64,000 nt of DNA. Origin: Nonomuraea jabiensis (GTDB lineage Bacteria; Actinomycetota; Actinomycetes; Streptosporangiales; Streptosporangiaceae). The position numbers and the translations under genes are program-made. Below are positions 34,735 to 44,400 of the stretch, one piece after another; positions within the stretch are counted from its first letter, which is position 1; each line of letters starts with the position of its first letter. Location: positions 9,560,501 to 9,624,500 of the forward strand of contig NZ_JACHMB010000001.1 in the NCBI RefSeq assembly GCF_014204795.1, read 5' to 3'. A model generated the notes under the pieces. It had not been told where the DNA came from and made no database searches. It saw only the letters and a program-made list of their open reading frames with translations.

Positions 34735-35106
34735 GCCTAGCGACGCTCCCTTGGCCACGTCCTTCAACCGGTCGAACTCGCTGCGCCGACTGACAGTGAT
34801 GATGTAGATGAGCGCTTCCAGGCGCCCCGCCACCGCCTGGAAGACCTCGGAGTCGACCTCGGCGCGGATCGCCGCGGTCATCGCCTCCAACGTGGCGTGG
34901 CCGGGTAACTCACTGCGAGCCCGGACCAGTTCCTCCAGCGCTACGTTGATCAGGTCAGCCGGGTTGTCCTTGGACCGCACGGCCTTACGGACGGCCTCCT
35001 GAGCGATCTGCCGGACCCAGGCCGCCTCATACGACACGCCCATGCGCTGGCGGACGAACGCCCTATAGCGACTGGCCGTCATCGGCGCGGCCTCCCGCAA
35101 CTTCAC
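34735..35106 (-). pseudogene. Tn3-family transposase fragment
   Basis: About 124 residues: MTASRYRAFVRQRMGVSYEA, RSKDNPADLINVALEELVRA, LPGHATLEAMTAAIRAEVDS and SEFDRLKDVAKGASLGEFKG, characteristic of the N-terminal half of Tn3-family transposases. A short internal loss is apparent near RLEALIYIITVSRR. The frame then runs into the resolvase remnant. No DDE domain remains. Confidence 0.7.
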
Positions 35107-35208
35107 TCGATCATCTCCATAAGTCGCCAGTCGATTGACAGATTCGCCAGGGATCGACGGTGAATAGCGTCGGGGCTGACAAGTACAGCCTCGATGGGAG
35201 TACGTGAG

Positions 35209-36174
35209 ATGAGAATGCTCGCCCGGTTGATGGTCGCCGTGGTGGCCTTGGGCGCGACACTACTGACCGGCGGCTCGGCGCACGCCGCCGATTCGGTGAG
35301 GACCTACAACGTGTGGCAGTGGAATGTGTCCGGCCAGAAGATGAACGGCGGGTCCACGACCAACGGAATGGTGGACGCCGCAGCCGCGTCGATCCTGACC
35401 AGGGACTCGGATTTCGCGGCCTTCAACGAACTCTGCTGGAGCCAGTACGAAGCGCTGAAGGACAAGCTCATAAAGAACCACTGGGTGTCCGAGAACACAA
35501 GCTTCGCCCGCTTCGCGGCCATCCGAAACGAGGAAGAACCAATCGCCCCCGAGGTCTGTGGCGGAGAGCAGTTCGGCATCGCCATCTTCAGCCGACGAGA
35601 CCTCGGCGCCGCCACAAGGTACGAGCTGCCGAGATACTCCGAGAAGGCCAGGTACAAGCTTCTCTGCGCGCCGCTTGAGGACCTCCAGCATATGCGGTTC
35701 TGCACCACGCACATCACCAGCGAAAACGCGGACATCGACGGAAGCCCCATCAATGAGCGGCAACTGAACGCGGTACAGGACCATCTCGAGGACCTCTACG
35801 ACGCCGGCAACACCGTGATCATCGCCGGCGACTTCAACGCACGCCCTCACCTTCAACGGCTCAACGACTGGTACTCTCCGACGGTCAACGGGCCGAACAA
35901 CCACAACAACACCGGTGCGTACAGGGAGCTCGACGACCTGGATCCGCGATGCCCCGGCGTCGGCGAACCCACCACCCTGGACACGCTCCCCGTTGAGGAT
36001 CCCTGCAAGGACCGCCCCAAGATCGACATGATCTTCGTACGGGAGAGCTTGATCGTCGGCGCGTACTCCGGTGACGCGCTGGGGGAGGGCACCGGAGGCA
36101 CCGCCTGTGGCGGCGGGCCGTGCTCCGACCACCGCGTGCTGATCGGCACGGTCACGGTCCGCGTCAAGGTCTGA
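35209..36174 (+). CDS. secreted endonuclease/exonuclease/phosphatase-family protein
   Basis: About 321 aa from the ATG at 35209, 8 bases after GGGAG. The Sec signal peptide (residues 1-28) ends GGSAHAA-D. The mature part has the EEP fold: YNVWQWNVSGQKMNGG (the N of motif 1), DFAAFNELCW (the Glu), CTTHITS, VIIAGDFNARP (Asp and Asn) and the final CSDHRVLIGTV (Asp-His). All active-site residues of the DNase I-like family are present, so a secreted nuclease or phosphodiesterase is likely. Cys residues in CGGEQFG, CPGVGEP, CKDRP and CGGGPCSDH suggest disulfides. A terminator follows. Confidence 0.88.
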   Translation: MRMLARLMVAVVALGATLLTGGSAHAADSVRTYNVWQWNVSGQKMNGGSTTNGMVDAAAASILTRDSDFAAFNELCWSQYEALKDKLIKNHWVSENTSFARFAAIRNEEEPIAPEVCGGEQFGIAIFSRRDLGAATRYELPRYSEKARYKLLCAPLEDLQHMRFCTTHITSENADIDGSPINERQLNAVQDHLEDLYDAGNTVIIAGDFNARPHLQRLNDWYSPTVNGPNNHNNTGAYRELDDLDPRCPGVGEPTTLDTLPVEDPCKDRPKIDMIFVRESLIVGAYSGDALGEGTGGTACGGGPCSDHRVLIGTVTVRVKV

Positions 36175-36193
36175 CGGCGGGACCCCTGGAGTC

Positions 36194-36230
36194 GCCCCGT
36201 CCGCCGGCCGAGAGGTCAGGCGGGCGGGGC
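36194..36230 (+). terminator. terminator of the secreted nuclease gene
   Basis: GCCCCG-T-CCGCC (36194-36205) pairs with GGCGG-G-CGGGGC (36219-36230) around a 13-base loop, 20 bases past the stop at 36174. Confidence 0.7.
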
Positions 36231-36236
36231 CTACCC

Positions 36237-36347
36237 TCAGGTGCAGGTGACGGAGTAGCTCATCTGCTCCAGGCCGTCGACGCCCGCGAACGCCAGGACG
36301 TCCTGGACGTCCCCCGGCCCGGCGGGCGGCACTGGGACGAGCCCGAC
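36237..36347 (-). pseudogene. C-terminal fragment of an unidentified protein
   Basis: The minus strand reads GLVPVPPAGPGDVQDVLAFA then GVDGLEQMSYSVTCT before a TGA at 36237, with a stop just upstream of it. It has the feel of the end of a secreted protein with a terminal Cys. Family unknown. The remaining 36348-36537 stretch has short frames on both strands but no clear gene. Confidence 0.35.
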
Positions 36348-36537
36348 CTATGCCTGTGGCGCACGGGACGGGAATGAACCCTGCAGAGCCCCGGCGGCGC
36401 GATCGAGGTGGCGGTGCATCTCCGTGGACTGGAACACCAAGGTGATCACGAGGACGTCAACTTCGGCCGTTGCGGCGTGCTGGGCCACGGCACGCAGTGC
36501 GGCAGGGTGGCCGTCATCGGTCAGTACAGTGATCACG

Positions 36538-37590
36538 ATGACGGACATGCGGCTGACCACCCACCGTGACGTTTCCACGGCCATGGCCCGCTACGACGAC
36601 CGGCAACTGGCCGAGCTGCTGGAGCGCGAGGCCGTGCCCCTCAGCATCGGCATCGGCGGGGCGTCCGCGCGGCTCGAGGTCGGCGGCACCTCGGTCTTCG
36701 TCAAACGCGTGCCCCTCACCGAGCCCGAACTGCGCCACCCGCACTCGACGGCCAATCTGTTCGGGCTGCCGCCTTTCTGCCAGTACGGCATCGGCTCGCC
36801 CGGCTTCGGCGCCTGGCGCGAACTGGCCGCGCACACGATGACCACCGAGTGGGTCCTGACCGGCCAATTCCCCGGCTTCCCGCTGCTGTATCACTGGCGG
36901 GTGCTACCCAACGTCGAGTCCGCCCCGCTGTACGCAGAACTGGCCGACATCGATCGGGCGGTCACCTTCTGGGAGGGCGCGCCCGGCGTGCGCCGCCGCC
37001 TCGAGGCGCTGGAAGGGGCTCCGGCCAGCCTGACACTCTTCCTGGAGTACTTTCCCTACAACCTGCACCAGTGGCTGGACGAGCGGGTGCGCGCGGGCGA
37101 CGCCGACCGCGCCTGCGCCCTGGCGGACCAGGGGCTGCACGAGGCCGTGTCCTTCATGAACGCGGGCGGCCTCCTGCACTTCGACGCGCATTTCGACAAC
37201 ATCCTCACCGACGGGCGCCGCTTCTACCTGACCGACTTCGGGCAGGCCGTGTCGACCCGGTTCGACCTGTCAGAGGAGGAACAGGCCTTTTATCGCCGGC
37301 ATCTCACCTTCGACCGCACCTACACGCTGACGTTCCTGGTGAACTGGCTGGCCGGCGCCTTCCACGGCGCCGACTGGCCGCGGCGTCGCGAACTGGTGCG
37401 GGGATGGGCGGCGGGAGAGCGGCCAGCCGGCGTGCCGGGCGGGGTCGCAGCCCTGCTGTCGCGGCACAGCCCGCTGGCCACCGTGCTGAACGACTTCTAC
37501 CACGATCTGCAGAGTGAGAGCAGGAAGGCGCCGTACCCGCTGGAGGAGATCCGCCAGGTCGCAGAACGGCACGCCCTGCCGCTTGAGTAA
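36538..37590 (+). CDS. kinase-fold (protein/aminoglycoside kinase-like) protein
   Basis: About 350 aa from the ATG at 36538. A protein-kinase-like fold: N-lobe strand GIGGASARLEVGGTSVFVKR with the Lys, a hinge region LTLFLEYFPYNLHQWLDERV, the catalytic loop GGLLHFDAHFDNILTDG with Asp and Asn, and the metal-binding DFGQAVSTRFDL. The activation segment is short, which fits a small-molecule or unusual protein kinase. It is a single-gene unit; the substrate is unknown. The C terminus (LEEIRQVAERHALPLE) is intact. Confidence 0.82.
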   Translation: MTDMRLTTHRDVSTAMARYDDRQLAELLEREAVPLSIGIGGASARLEVGGTSVFVKRVPLTEPELRHPHSTANLFGLPPFCQYGIGSPGFGAWRELAAHTMTTEWVLTGQFPGFPLLYHWRVLPNVESAPLYAELADIDRAVTFWEGAPGVRRRLEALEGAPASLTLFLEYFPYNLHQWLDERVRAGDADRACALADQGLHEAVSFMNAGGLLHFDAHFDNILTDGRRFYLTDFGQAVSTRFDLSEEEQAFYRRHLTFDRTYTLTFLVNWLAGAFHGADWPRRRELVRGWAAGERPAGVPGGVAALLSRHSPLATVLNDFYHDLQSESRKAPYPLEEIRQVAERHALPLE

Positions 37591-37733
37591 AGGTCACCCA
37601 CTGCTTGAGGGAGGTGCATGCCGACCGGGGAGGACGCTCGGCTTGGGTGAGGCTCACTCGGCGCGATGGTTTCCGGCTCAACGTCCACAACCCTGACCTG
37701 GGTGAACCGCGTGCGCGCGGCCGGCGGGTCCGC

Positions 37734-38792
37734 TCAGGTGAGGAGTTTCGCGAGCTGGGCCATCTCGCTTGGCGGGTCGATCACCGGCTGGATGAGCAGT
37801 TCGTCGATGCCGGCCTGTTCCAGGGTGGTGATGCGGGCGCGGAGGTCGTCGTGGGTGCCGACCAGGGCCAGGGTGTTCATCAGTGAGGGCAGGATCAGGT
37901 CCCGGTCCTCCGGTGCGATGCGTTCGAGGTAGTTGGGGTAGAGCTTGGTGTGCCGGTCGGGTGCGGTGGCGGTGGTGCCGCGCCGGTCAAGGAGTCGCCG
38001 CACCGCCTCGCGTTCCTCGGGGCCGAGTTGCTCGGCGAAGGCGCGTGCGTCGGCGGCGGTGTCGGCGGCGAAGGCCAGGAGCGACAGGACGAGGTGGCCG
38101 GTCGCGTCCCGGGCCGCGTCGCCGTGGGGGTCCTCGTTCTCGTCCTCGTCGAGTATGTGCAGCGCGGTGACCAGGTAGGAGTCAGTGGGGGAGTCGGGGT
38201 CGTGGGCGGCATGGCGGCGGGCGTCATGAAGTGCTTGCCAGGCGGTGGGGTCCAGCAGGCCGAAGGAGATCAGCCCGGTGCCGCGGCGGCCGGCCACGGC
38301 TGCGGCCTTCGGTCCGAGCGCGGCCACGACGAACTCGATCGGGTCGGACGTGTTCACGTGCGCCCCGGTGTGCAGGAACCGGACGTCGCGGACTCGGTCA
38401 CCTTCGCGGTACTCGATGGTGCGTCCGGCGCACAGGTCCTGCAGCGCGGCGGTGAAGTTCTCCATCGTCGCCGCTGTGGTCGGCCGCATGCCCAGTGTGC
38501 GCCGGGCGGTGTTTCCGGTGCCGATCCCGCAGATGATCCGGCCCGGCGCCAGGGCGTTGAGGCTGGCGAACGCGCTCGCGGCGGCCGGGGCCGAGCGCAG
38601 CGCCGGTGAGGTCACGCCGATGCCGAGCTTGATGCGGCTGGTGGCCTTCGCACACAGTCCCAGGGCGATGAAGGGGTCGCCGTGGACCATCGGGGTGTCG
38701 TTGAGCCAGAAACTGTGCAGACCCAACTCCTCAGCCTGTACGGCGAGGTCCTCCACACCGGGGCTTGCGGTGACCACGACGCCTGCACGCAT
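37734..38792 (-). CDS. LLM-class F420-dependent oxidoreductase
   Basis: About 352 aa from the ATG at 38792, with GGAGG 7 bases upstream. A luciferase-like TIM barrel: EDLAVQAEELGLHSFWLNDT, SRIKLGIGVTSPALRSAPAA, LNALAPGRIICGIGTGNTAR and TLEQAGIDELLIQPVIDPPS at the end. In actinomycetes this group usually uses F420, but flavin cannot be excluded. No partner gene adjoins; its substrate is unknown. Confidence 0.87.
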   Translation of the reverse strand: MRAGVVVTASPGVEDLAVQAEELGLHSFWLNDTPMVHGDPFIALGLCAKATSRIKLGIGVTSPALRSAPAAASAFASLNALAPGRIICGIGTGNTARRTLGMRPTTAATMENFTAALQDLCAGRTIEYREGDRVRDVRFLHTGAHVNTSDPIEFVVAALGPKAAAVAGRRGTGLISFGLLDPTAWQALHDARRHAAHDPDSPTDSYLVTALHILDEDENEDPHGDAARDATGHLVLSLLAFAADTAADARAFAEQLGPEEREAVRRLLDRRGTTATAPDRHTKLYPNYLERIAPEDRDLILPSLMNTLALVGTHDDLRARITTLEQAGIDELLIQPVIDPPSEMAQLAKLLT

Positions 38793-38880
38793 CAAAGACC
38801 TCCAAGGCACAAAGGATCGAATCGAACGTACTCAGCCTGACATCAGACGGTGGGCCAGGCACGCTGAAGTCGATTGCACA

Positions 38881-39009
38881 ATCGGCGCCGAGCGGCTGCG
38901 GGTGTCGTCCGCGCTGTATGCGCAGGCGCTACTGACCGTAGCGGCGATGAAGGCGCCGGCGGACGCGGAGTTCATCCTCCGCACCGCCGAGGACTTGGAA
39001 TCCCCGTGA
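38881..39009 (+). pseudogene. C-terminal fragment of a small unknown protein
   Basis: About 42 codons, IGAERLRVSSALYAQALLTV then AAMKAPADAEFILRTAEDLE, ending in TGA at 39007-39009. No start upstream; the LLM gene's promoter lies immediately to the left. It precedes an integrase fragment by three bases, so it may have been encoded just upstream of that integrase in the source element. Confidence 0.4.
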
Positions 39010-39011
39010 CG

Positions 39012-39250
39012 ATGGCCAGGGTCCTGCCGCTCACCGGTGGCCCGACGCCGCCACCGCGTTCCTGAACCGCCGGAACCTGGACGCCGACACCCTGCGCTCC
39101 TACCGCCAGACGCTGACCCGCCTGCGCACCGAACTCGGAGACGCCGCTCTGCTGACCGACCTGACGGCAGCGTTGTTCACCGCGGCGTGGGGACGCGGCC
39201 GCCCGCGCCTGGAACCGCCACCGCTGCGCCGGGCGCTCCTTCACCACCTG
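39012..39250 (+). pseudogene. tyrosine integrase N-terminal fragment
   Basis: The ATG at 39012 gives MARVLPLTG, and after a frame change near 39040 AATAFLNRRNLDADTLRSYR then QTLTRLRTELGDAALLTDLT, with a second change near 39190 to AARAWNRH-like sequence. This is an SAM-like core-binding domain. The catalytic domain is absent. The stretch to the IS630 element (39250-39590) has no recognisable gene. Confidence 0.5.
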
Positions 39251-39593
39251 GGCACCCGCGCGGGGGAGCAGGACCGACCGGCTGCAGGCGAGCGGCAGCC
39301 CGGCCGAGGTCGGGCTGGCCTGCACGGTGCCGACCCGGCGAGGGACGGCTGGCCCGACCTACTGGGTCGGCGGCCGCTGAGTAACGCCGAGCGGGCCCGG
39401 CTGCGCGCCGCCCTGCATGACGCCGCTCCCGCCACTGTGGCCCCGGATCCTGATCCCGGCATGTGCCTTCTCATGATCAGCGGCCTGGACTGCACGGCCG
39501 ATCCGGCCAAAGCGGGGTGGCACCGGCATACGAGCGAAACGTGCCACGTGGCCCACGGCCGGGGCGGATTGTCGTGCGGGGGAAGGCTGATAC

Positions 39594-40757
39594 GTCAGAA
39601 AGGGTTACATTGTGGGCCGGTCGGTGCCGAGGGATGTCAGTGGTGGGGTCCCCGGGTCCCCGGGTCGCCAGGGCTGGCCGGGTCCGCAGCCGGCCGGTGT
39701 GGTAGATGCCGGCGACTGCTCCGGAACGGGGTCGGCACGGTGCCGCTGGCATGTCACCGCCCCAGGTGGCCAAGAGGCTGCGGGTCTCACGCAAGTCGGC
39801 CTATGTCTGGCACAAGGCCTGGCGCACGGCAGGGGCCCAGGCGCTGGAGTCGAAAGGGCCGGGTGGGCAGCGCTGCCGGCTCAGCGATGCGCAGGTGGAG
39901 CGGTTGGAGGCCGCGTTGGACGCCGGTCCGGCCGTGTGGGGGTGGAGTGAGGATCAGCGGTGGACGCTGGCGCGGGTCACGGTGCTGGTCGGCAGGTTGT
40001 TCCACCTGTCCTGCACCCCGCGTGGGATCTCCTATCTGCTGCATCGGATGGGCTGGAGTCCGCAGGTTCCCCAGCGCCGCGCCGCCGAGCGCGACGAAGA
40101 GGCGATCGCCACCTGGGTGAAGGACACCTGGCCGCTCGTGGAACAACGGCGCGGGATCAGGACGCGTGGATCTGCTTCGCCGACGAGGCAGGCCAGTCGC
40201 TGAGGCCTCCCAAGGCCCGTACCTGGTCCCGCCGTGGATGCACCCCGACCGTCACCGTCTCGGGCAAGGGCTCCGGACGCGTCAACCTGGCCGGGATGAT
40301 CTGTCTCAAGCCGGGGCAGCGGACTCGGCTGATCTACCGCATGAGGATCTACCGGCGTCGTAAGAACGAACGCAAAGGGTTCAACGAGAGCGACTACGCC
40401 CGTCTGCTGGACGCCGCCCATCAGCAGCTCGGTGGGCCGATCGTGCTGATCTGGGACAACGTCAACACCCACGTCGACGCCCTGATGCGCAGCCTGATCG
40501 ACACGCGCCCGTGGCTGACGGTGTTCTCCTTACCGACCTATGCACCCGAGCTCAATCCCGTGGAGCGCGTGTGGTCGCACCTCAAACGTGGCCTGGGCAA
40601 TCTGGGCCCTGGCACGCTCGACGACCTCGCCGCGGTCATCCGCAGCCGTCTCAAGCAGATGCAGTACCGCCCCAAGCTTTTAGACGCCTTCCTGACACAC
40701 CCCGGCCTGATCACACACCCGAGATCGACATGACACCCCGAACTTTCACCCTCTGTA
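39594..40757 (+). mobile_element. IS630-family insertion sequence
   Basis: A transposase gene of the IS630/Tc1-mariner type bounded by weakly similar outward sequences: CGTCAGAAAGGGTT to the right of a TA at 39592 and, inward from the right, CAGAGGGTGAAAGTT next to a TA near 40757. IS630 elements target TA, which fits, but the repeats are imperfect and the ends are tentative. Confidence 0.5.
39706..40733 (+). pseudogene. IS630-family transposase, frameshifted
   Basis: The first frame from 39706 gives the helix-turn-helix region SPPQVAKRLRVSRKSAYVWH, WGWSEDQRWTLARVTVLVGR and WVKDTWPLVEQRR. At about 40155 the frame must shift to give DQDAWICFADEAGQSLRPPK. The DDE residues are all present: the Asp in CFADEAG, the Asp in IVLIWDNVNTH and the Glu in APELNPVERVWSHLK. 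The end RPKLLDAFLTHPGLI is intact. The break may be a disabling mutation, a sequencing error or, as in some IS families, programmed; no clear slippery sequence is seen. The N terminus also looks short. Confidence 0.78.
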
Positions 40758-40795
40758 CTGGTCACCAGGGCCAACAGCCCGCACTTCGATGGCTG

Positions 40796-41029
40796 TCAGC
40801 GCCGGTGCGGATGTGCCAGTCTCCGGCGAGCCGCAGATAGCGGTGGAGGTGCCTGTTGGGCGAAGCTGCACAGCTCGCGGAGCGCTTCGGAGAAGGCGTC
40901 GCTGATCAGCCCAGCGGGGAGTCGTCGTAGTTCGTCCAGCAGGGTGTCGATCTGCCGATGATTGATGATCGTGTCGCCATAGGGGGGTCGCCGCGAGCGT
41001 GAAGGTCTGGGGCTGATCTTCTCGGACAT
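40796..41029 (-). CDS. small hypothetical protein
   Basis: A 77-aa frame starting MSEKISPRPSRSRRPPYGDT with a helical middle (HRQIDTLLDELRRLPAGLIS, DAFSEALRELCSFAQQ). No family recognised. The last 20 residues are Arg-rich and end 40 bases from the right end of the IS630 element, so the original C terminus may have been replaced by the insertion. Confidence 0.4.
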   Translation of the reverse strand: MSEKISPRPSRSRRPPYGDTIINHRQIDTLLDELRRLPAGLISDAFSEALRELCSFAQQAPPPLSAARRRLAHPHRR

Positions 41030-41481
41030 CGCCGCCGCCCTCTTCGTTCACCTGTGCCGGCAGTCGTCGCGTACGCGTCTGCAGGTGGCATCCGAATCCG
41101 GCACCATTGGACCCGGCCCATGAGGAATTCGCTGTTCCGATAACGTCATAGAGCGGGTGGGCCATATTCGGCGATAGCGGCGTTGTCGAAAGTTCGCTGC
41201 TTGTCTATTGCCTCAACTTGGTGCTCCCAGTCGGCTTGACGCACGGTGAAAGCCGGGGCTGCTTCGAGCTCGGTCCACGCGGCGTCATCGCCGACGGATG
41301 TCCGAGCAGGTCAGCGGGGCCTTCCGGGGCGCGGAGACGCTGCGGTGGCGTGAACGCCGAGAGGGGTCGCGCACGCACGGGGAGTGATGGTAGCCGATAC
41401 GTGGCTTGTTGGCAATTTCTTGAATAGGGGAGATGCGTGGCTTATGTTCGCTTCAGGTGGCGAATTGCGGGCAGGGGGATC
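41030..41481. promoter_or_regulatory. 450-base leader region of the giant-protein operon
   Basis: No gene supported. It must carry the promoter of the 41482-54349 operon. Base composition is locally lower in GC around 41380-41480 and 41590-41640 than in the operon body. A GGGGGA ribosome site precedes the GTG at 41482. No palindrome stands out. Confidence 0.4.
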
Positions 41482-44400
41482 GTGAGTCAAGTTCTCGTTA
41501 TTCCGGTGCGGGTCGACGCTTTATGTCTTGACAAAGAGACCAAAGTTGTGCGGGGGGCAATGGATTTCAGCCGCCTGCCGTACGTGGAGGAAACAACAGG
41601 AAAAGATCATAATTCTGATACTTCATACCTAAGTGACAAACTTGTCCCGATTCCATTCCGGGACCGTACACTGCGCCTGAAGCCGGGCGTACACCTGCAT
41701 TGGACGTTGCCCGACGCGCTGACCCGGCTGGAGCAGCAAGGCGGCGTGACGCAGGTTCCGGCGGCGCCCGACCGGTGGCTGGTGACCCGGAGCCGTGACG
41801 GCGTGGTCGACGCCCAGTGGGTGGTGGAGAGCGACTTCCTGGCCCCGCCCGGCGATCGCGGAGGCGGGATCACCTACCCGGTGGAGCGGGACGTGCCATT
41901 CCGGCGACTCGGCCGCCGGGTGCCGCTCAATGCCTGGACGGAGAGCGCCGCCGACGAGCGGCTGGCGGAGATCACGGCGATCGGCTATGGGGACGCCACG
42001 TTCGCTGCCTTCTATCCGAACTGCCATAGCGTCTTCGGCCTGCACGATCCCTCTCACTCGGGGATTCCGCCGCGTGGCGTCGCCTACGACGTCGTCGGCT
42101 GGTACGCCAACCGGGCCAAGGACACCCTCGCACGAGCCGACGCTGGAAGGGCGGAACGGTCCGTGTGCTACGCGCGGGTGGTCTTCGAGCCGGAGAGCGA
42201 TGCCGAGAGGCGGCCCGCCGCGGACGGGGAGTTCGGGGTCTTCGTGGGCAGTAGCGCGACCGAAGCGCTGGCGGCCCATTTGGGGACCGTGCTCGGCGGA
42301 CACGAGCCCGACGAGGTGGAGAACCTGCTGGAGGCCCTGGCGTTCGCCGACCGCTTGGAGGCAAAACCGCTGGACGTCGGCGCGAAGCTCACCGAGGCGC
42401 GCCACGCGCGGACCTTCCACCCGTTGCCCGCGGGCACGGTGTGGACCATCCAGCGCAAGGACCATCCGGACGCCACCACGGACCAGCGGCAGCGCAGGGA
42501 GCGTCGGCCTCTCCCGCACTGGCTGGGTGACCTGCTGAACCGGCTGAACGCCGCGCAGGAGACCCATGATCGGGCCGTCCGGGAACTGGCCGGCATGCGC
42601 GAGCGGCTGTTCGCCGACTGGCACAGGTACCAGCACTGCGCCTACCCCTCGACAAGCGCGACGGGCGCCCAGCACGACCTCCCCGAACCAGACGAGGTCC
42701 GGCAGTACCTGGAACGCAGCATCGTCCGGGTCGATGAGGCGATCGCGCTGGCGGGCGAGGACGGCCTGCGGCAGGTGAAAGCCCAGGTGGAGAAGGCGCT
42801 CGCGAATTACAACGCCCAGAACGCGCAGGAGATCGCCGCCGAGCTGGTCCTCGAGAGCCTCGCCGCCCCGCAGTACTACGAGCCCGGCGAACCCGTGGTG
42901 CTCCTCACCGGGGACATCGCGACGCCCTCCCACAGGTACGAGCGGGACGACACCGCGGCGTCCGGCAAGCCGCTGGCCCGCCAAGTGGTCGATGTCCCGG
43001 AGCCGATCGAACCGGCCGTGCTCCGCGAGCGGGTCGCGGCGCTCGGTGTCGGCGGCCACGTCTGGCGGCGAGCGCCATGGCATCCGCTGCTGGCGCAGTG
43101 GGAGGTCGAGTTCTTTCCCGCGGGGCCGGGCGGCAACCTCCAACCGGACGACCGCAACTACGACGCCACGTACATCACCGGCAACTACATCCTGGTCGCC
43201 GACGACGTGGAGTTGCGGCCACGGCTGGACACCGGCGTCGGTGTCAAGGGCGCCGACGTCTACGCCGGCACCAGCGTGGTGACCTCCGCCACGCGTCCGG
43301 TCCTCTCCGCAAGGCTCCTGAGCTACCTGGCCGGGCACATCCTGGAGCCGTACGCCGAGGCGACCCACCAGGAGATGGACGCCGAGCGGTTCCGCCAGGA
43401 CCCCGGCCCGGTCCTTCGCTGGTACGGCGAGAACGGGACCGACCAGCGCCTGCGGACGATCGTCAAGATCTGCCGTCACCTGCGTGAGCACGAGCACGGC
43501 AACCTTGCCCAGGCCCTGACCGGCCTGAACGACGCGCTCATCATGCGCCGTCTGGGCCGCCAGCTCCCTATCGGCGATCCGCTCGGTTTTCCCGATCATC
43601 AGGAGTTCGCCGGCAGGGTCGCGCGGGCGGTGGGCCCCGAGACCCGGTACACGCCACAGCCCCATCACGACTTTCACCCGATCAGGGCCGGCACGCTGCT
43701 GCTCAGGCGGCTGCGCCTGATCGACAACTTCGGGATCACCCACGATGTGGACACGAGCGATCAGGTGACCACGACACAGTTGCGCGTCCCCGGCCACCCG
43801 GGCTGGGTGGCGACGCCGCCCCGGCTCACCCAGCCGGCCCGCCTGATGTTCCGCTGGCTCGACTCCGACCACGACACCCGGCAGGCGAACGACGTGCCGG
43901 AAACGTCGCCGGTCTGTGGCTGGATCGTTCCTGACGACATCGACACGGCCGTGGAGTTCTACGACGAGCAGGGGCGCGCGCTCGGCCAGTTGGAGGCGCG
44001 GGCGCAGCCCGGCGACCCGCGGCTCGCCCGCTGGACCGACGGCTCCCTGGCCCGGGTCGGCAACCCGCACCTGCGGTCGGTGGCGAGGAGGGTGCAGGCC
44101 CTGGGACCGGACCACCTCGCGCGGCTCGTTCGGTCGCTGTTCGGGGTGCTCGACGGGATCGAGCCGGAGCAGCACGGCGACCTCCTGGCCGGACGACCGC
44201 TGGCCGTGGTGCGAGCCGAACTCGACCTGCAGCTGATGGGGTTGCCCGCGATCCACCAGGACTGGAACGCCTTCCGCCGCGATCTCGGGCGACGGGGCCG
44301 CGACTCCAACCGCTTCACCCAGGTGCGTTTCCCCGTACGCATCGGCGCGCACGGCCAGCTCAACGACGGGCTCGTGGGCCTGTGGCCCGACGAATCGGCC

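Noticed and set aside
36348..36584. A 78-codon minus frame overlapping the start of the kinase-like gene
   Set aside because: Partly reasonable composition (VIVITVLTDDGHPAALRAVA), but it overlaps the better-supported plus gene and ends abruptly; not enough to call a gene.
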